Below, piece after piece: positions 30,186 to 32,825 of a stretch of 32,825 nt of DNA. The notes under the pieces were generated by a model. That model was not told where the DNA came from and searched no databases. It was given only the letters and a program-made list of their open reading frames with translations. Numbering within the stretch: position 1 is the stretch's first letter; each line of letters begins with the position of its first letter. The stretch comes from Nocardia mexicana NBRC 108244. GTDB lineage: Bacteria; Actinomycetota; Actinomycetes; Mycobacteriales; Mycobacteriaceae. Made by a program: the position numbers and the translations under genes. The DNA lies in the NCBI RefSeq assembly GCF_001613165.1, contig NZ_BDBV01000013.1, forward strand, positions 1-32,825. Reading direction: 5' to 3'.

Positions 30186-30731
30186 GTGTCATTCGTCGAC
30201 AGCGTGGTCAGCGTCCTACCCAAAACGCTTCGGGACCTCGCATACCGCCATCACGAGCTGATCAAGTTCGCGATTGTGGGCGCCACCACGTTCGTCATCG
30301 ACAGTGGCATCTTCTACATCCTGAAATTGACCGTGCTGTCGCCGAAACCGGTGACCGCGAAGATCATTTCCGGCGTGATCGCGGTGATCGCCTCCTACAT
30401 TCTCAACCGGGAATGGTCGTTCAAGGGGCGCGGCGGGCGCGAGAAGCATCACGAGGCGCTGCTGTTCTTCGCGGTCAGCGGCATCGGCGTGGTCCTGAGC
30501 TTCCTGCCGCTGTGGGTGTCGCGGTACGTATTCCATCTGCAGGTGCCGCATATCAGCCTGACGGTCGAGAACATCACCGACTTCATCAGTGCCTTTATCA
30601 TCGGCAACCTGCTGCAGATGATGTTCCGCTTCTGGGCGATGCGCCGGTGGGTGTTCCCGAACGAAATCGACACGCTGGTAGAGGAATTCGAGGAGCTGTA
30701 CGAAGAGGAAGAACAGCTCGGCCACAGCTGA
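30186..30731 (+). CDS. GtrA-family membrane protein
   Basis: The 181-residue protein has four membrane helices (about 25-47, 58-76, 90-110, 130-150). The GtrA pattern is clear: ELIKFAIVGATTFVIDSGIFYIL, the loop KIISGVIAVIASYILNREWSFKG, and a last helix ending NLLQMMFRFWAMRRWVF. A strongly acidic C-terminal tail follows. Family members flip or present polyprenyl-linked sugars for cell-wall or surface glycan synthesis; in mycobacteria the equivalent gene (Rv3277) lies beside purK. The GTG start is placed at leaderless spacing after TAGACT. It converges with the histidine kinase gene. Confidence 0.93.
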   Translation: MSFVDSVVSVLPKTLRDLAYRHHELIKFAIVGATTFVIDSGIFYILKLTVLSPKPVTAKIISGVIAVIASYILNREWSFKGRGGREKHHEALLFFAVSGIGVVLSFLPLWVSRYVFHLQVPHISLTVENITDFISAFIIGNLLQMMFRFWAMRRWVFPNEIDTLVEEFEELYEEEEQLGHS

Positions 30732-30779
30732 TTCGGCGTCGGCTCCGCCGTTACCGTCACACGGATGGTTTCCGCCGAC

Positions 30780-32096
30780 TCAGCGCGGTTCCGCTACCGC
30801 GGCGGCGGCATTCTCCGCCCGCGCACCGGTCGGCTTTCCCACGAACACCGCGAACAGGGCCGGGCGGCGACGTTGCAGTTCCAGGCGGCCGCCGTCGGCC
30901 TCGATCAGGGCGCGGGCCAGCGCCAGGCCCACACCGGTCGAACCGGCTCCGGAGAATCCCCGATCGAAGATGTGCGGCGCCAGCTCGTCGCTGACCCCGT
31001 CGCCCTCGTCGGCCACCTCCACCGCGACCAGCGGTTCGCGATCCGGTCCGCCGTAGACCGTGCGGACCGACACCGTGCAGTCGCCGCCGCCGTGCATCAG
31101 GGCGTTGTCCACCAGCACCGCCACCGCCTCGCGCAGCCGCGACCCGGTCACCGGCGCGGTCAGCATCGGATCGCCCGACAGGATCAGCCGGCGCCCGGCC
31201 TCGCTGAACGGATGCCGCCATTCCGCCACCACGCCGCGCAGCTCCGCCACCACCGGCACCGGCTCGCGGTCGTCGGCGCCCTCGTCCCGGGAGGCGCGCA
31301 CCAGATCGTCGATGGCCGCGGTGAGCCGGTCGACCTGCGCCATCGCCTCCTCGGCCTCGTGCACCACATCCGGGTCGTCGTGCACCGACAGCTCGTCCAG
31401 GCGCAGCCGCACCGCCGTCAGCCGGCTGCGCAGCTGATGCGAGACGTCGGCCACCAGCGCGTGCTCGCGCTGCAGCCGACCGGCGATCTCGACGGCGGCC
31501 GAATCCAGCACGTCCGATACGCGATCCAGTTCGGTGATGCCGTGCCGCCGCGCGTCCAGCCGGAAGTCACCGGTCGCCAATCGGGCGGCGCGGGCCGCCA
31601 CATCGCGCAGCGGATCGGCCACCCGGCGCGCGGTCACCACCGCCACCGCGGCCCCCGCCGCCAGCGACGCGAGGGCTACCAGCGCCACCGCGCCCACGGC
31701 CTGCCGCTGCATCGAATGCATCGGCGCCGCAGGCACCTCCAGTCGCAGCGAGCCCGACGTACCCATCGACAACGACTCCACCACCGGATCGTCCACCTGC
31801 GCGACGCCCACGTCCACACGCATCGCCGCATCCTCCGGCGTGGGATAGACGATGGTCAGCCGTCCGCCCGGCGGAATCAACGGACGCACCGAGCGCAGAT
31901 CCAGCGTGCCGTGCACCTGACCGTCGTCGCGCTCCTGGGCGACGATCTCCACGGCCATCCGATCCAGCCGCGCGCGCAGGTCACCGCGGGTGATGTCGGC
32001 GACCCACTGCCAGGCGGTGAAGCCCAGCGGGATACCCAGCACCACCGTGGTGAGGGTCAGCGCAGCCAGCATCGACAGCAGAATTCGGCGCCGCAT
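30780..32096 (-). CDS. Sensor histidine kinase
   Basis: The 438-residue membrane kinase pairs with the response regulator just upstream. Order: membrane helix 1 (about 5-29), an extracytoplasmic sensor of about 100 residues, helix 2 (about 132-155), HAMP (about 156-208), the dimerisation box ALVADVSHQLRSRLTAVRLRL with phospho-acceptor His220, and the ATPase domain with N-box EAVAVLVDNALMH (Asn331), DEGDGVSDE and GSTGVGLALARALIEADGG. The H-box has Gln in place of the usual Glu after His, which removes a residue often used in phosphotransfer, though this form is common in actinobacterial kinases. The ATG follows GAGGAG, which overlaps the regulator stop; the genes are coupled. The signal is unknown. 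Confidence 0.94.
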   Translation of the reverse strand: MRRRILLSMLAALTLTTVVLGIPLGFTAWQWVADITRGDLRARLDRMAVEIVAQERDDGQVHGTLDLRSVRPLIPPGGRLTIVYPTPEDAAMRVDVGVAQVDDPVVESLSMGTSGSLRLEVPAAPMHSMQRQAVGAVALVALASLAAGAAVAVVTARRVADPLRDVAARAARLATGDFRLDARRHGITELDRVSDVLDSAAVEIAGRLQREHALVADVSHQLRSRLTAVRLRLDELSVHDDPDVVHEAEEAMAQVDRLTAAIDDLVRASRDEGADDREPVPVVAELRGVVAEWRHPFSEAGRRLILSGDPMLTAPVTGSRLREAVAVLVDNALMHGGGDCTVSVRTVYGGPDREPLVAVEVADEGDGVSDELAPHIFDRGFSGAGSTGVGLALARALIEADGGRLELQRRRPALFAVFVGKPTGARAENAAAAVAEPR

Positions 32097-32103
32097 GTGC
32101 TCC

Positions 32104-32781
32104 TCAGTCGGTGTTGAACCGGAAGCCGACGCCCCGGACGGTCACGATCCGGCGCTCGGCCACCGGGCCCTCGTCACCGATCTTGCGGCGCAGCCAGGAC
32201 ATGTGCATATCGAGCGTCTTGGAGCCGCGCAGATCCGCGTCGCCCCACACCTCGCGCAGGATCGTCTCGCGCGGCACCACCTGACCCGCGCGATCGATCA
32301 GCACCTTGAGCAGCTCGTACTCCTTGTTGGCCAGATTCACCTCGTGACCGTTGACCAGCACCCGGCGCGCCTGCGGCTCCAGCCGGATCCCGCCCACCTC
32401 GACCGCGTCGTCACCGATGCCGCTGCGCCGCAACAGCGCCCGCACCCGGGCCAGCAGCTCCGCTAATCGGAACGGCTTACCCACGTAATCGTCGGCGCCC
32501 GCGTCGAGACCGACCACGAAATCGACCTCGTCGGTGCGGGCGGTGAGCATCAGCACCGCCAACTCGGCGCCGCGCGCCCGCACCTGACGGCAGACCTCCA
32601 GGCCGTCCATGCCCGGCAGGCCCAGGTCCAGAATCAGCAGGTCGTACCCGCCGTCGAGGGCTCGCTGCAGCACCCCGGGGCCGAAACTCTCCACGGTCAC
32701 CGAATAGCCCTCGCGCCCCAGTGCCCGCGACAGGGGGGCTGCGATGGCCTCGTCGTCTTCGGCCAGCAGTACGGCGGTCAC
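32104..32781 (-). CDS. OmpR-family response regulator
   Basis: The 225-residue protein has an N-terminal receiver domain with AEDDEAIAAPL, LLILDLGLPGMDGLEV carrying phospho-acceptor Asp52, LTARTDEVDFVVGLDAGADDYVGKPF, and a C-terminal winged-helix domain with VNLANKEYELLKVLIDRAGQVVPRETIL and TLDMHMSWLRRKIGDEGP, ending RIVTVRGVGFRFNTD. It is phosphorylated by the kinase encoded downstream (seven-base gap). The GTG start at 32781 follows TAATCT by six bases, a leaderless arrangement. Target genes cannot be read from the window. Confidence 0.95.
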   Translation of the reverse strand: MTAVLLAEDDEAIAAPLSRALGREGYSVTVESFGPGVLQRALDGGYDLLILDLGLPGMDGLEVCRQVRARGAELAVLMLTARTDEVDFVVGLDAGADDYVGKPFRLAELLARVRALLRRSGIGDDAVEVGGIRLEPQARRVLVNGHEVNLANKEYELLKVLIDRAGQVVPRETILREVWGDADLRGSKTLDMHMSWLRRKIGDEGPVAERRIVTVRGVGFRFNTD

Positions 32782-32787
32782 GCTCCA

Positions 32788-32793
32788 AGATTA
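32788..32793 (-). promoter_or_regulatory. -10 of leaderless response regulator gene
   Basis: On the minus strand TAATCT is followed by six bases and GTG at 32781. It drives the regulator/kinase operon. Confidence 0.55.
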
Positions 32794-32825
32794 CGCACTT
32801 GCGCGAATTGTCTGGCTCTGTCTGT

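Noticed and set aside
32796..32808. Sequence resembling the lrp-bkd palindrome (ACTTGCGC followed by GAATT)
   Set aside because: Only the left half matches and the companion element GCATTCTGCCCA is missing; probably chance.
1..32825. tRNA, rRNA, CRISPR array, insertion sequence, prophage
   Set aside because: No cloverleaf-like sequence, repeat-spacer arrays, transposase or integrase genes, or terminal repeats were seen.

Overview
The window is high-GC actinobacterial DNA, most likely from Nocardia or a close mycolic-acid relative; this is inference. The support is two mycothiol-dependent maleylpyruvate isomerase-type proteins, a DUF385 deazaflavin-type oxidoreductase, a proton-pumping transhydrogenase with split alpha subunit, and a fadE25 / purE / purK / GtrA block that matches the gene order I recall from Mycobacterium tuberculosis (Rv3274c-Rv3277), here with a TetR gene inserted. 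There is no phage, transposon, CRISPR array, tRNA or rRNA that I can see. Base composition and codon use look uniform.

Layout. 1-3.6 kb: 5' part of an SNF2-type helicase, an NTF2-like protein, a small unknown protein behind an orphan intrinsic terminator, a secreted HNH nuclease lipoprotein and a two-domain rhodanese. 3.7-9.6 kb: a BenE-type transporter and an Lrp/AsnC regulator transcribed leftward, divergent from a three-gene branched-chain 2-oxoacid dehydrogenase operon (E1alpha, E1beta, E2). Their shared 436-bp gap carries two copies of a 44-bp bipartite repeat with identical internal spacing. 9.6-16.1 kb: thioesterase, AraC regulator with divergent MFS transporter, a TetR/short-chain dehydrogenase pair sharing one operator motif, an L7/L12-domain mini-protein, a small membrane protein, the DUF385 protein and a mycothiol-dependent enzyme. 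16.3-21.4 kb: pntAa-pntAb-pntB leftward, and a tightly packed HIT / mycothiol-enzyme / class I amidotransferase-like operon rightward. 21.4-26.2 kb: TetR with divergent 14-TM efflux pump and two matching operators, a lone GroES-like protein, an FAD-linked 2-hydroxyacid dehydrogenase, a small GNAT-like protein and an unknown protein. 26.3-32.8 kb: fadE25, TetR, purE, purK (leftward), GtrA (rightward), and a histidine kinase / response regulator pair.

Two themes stand out. First, at least eleven genes have a TANNNT hexamer exactly 6-7 bases before the start codon, the signature of leaderless transcripts; this settles several start codons that otherwise would be called much further upstream. Second, many local regulators come with recognisable repeated operators at their own and neighbouring promoters (Lrp/bkd, TetR/SDR, TetR/MFS, TetR/fadE25). 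I did not find a clear undescribed multi-gene machine. The strongest candidates for something new are the 44-bp bipartite lrp-bkd repeat and the orphan terminator at 1211-1242.
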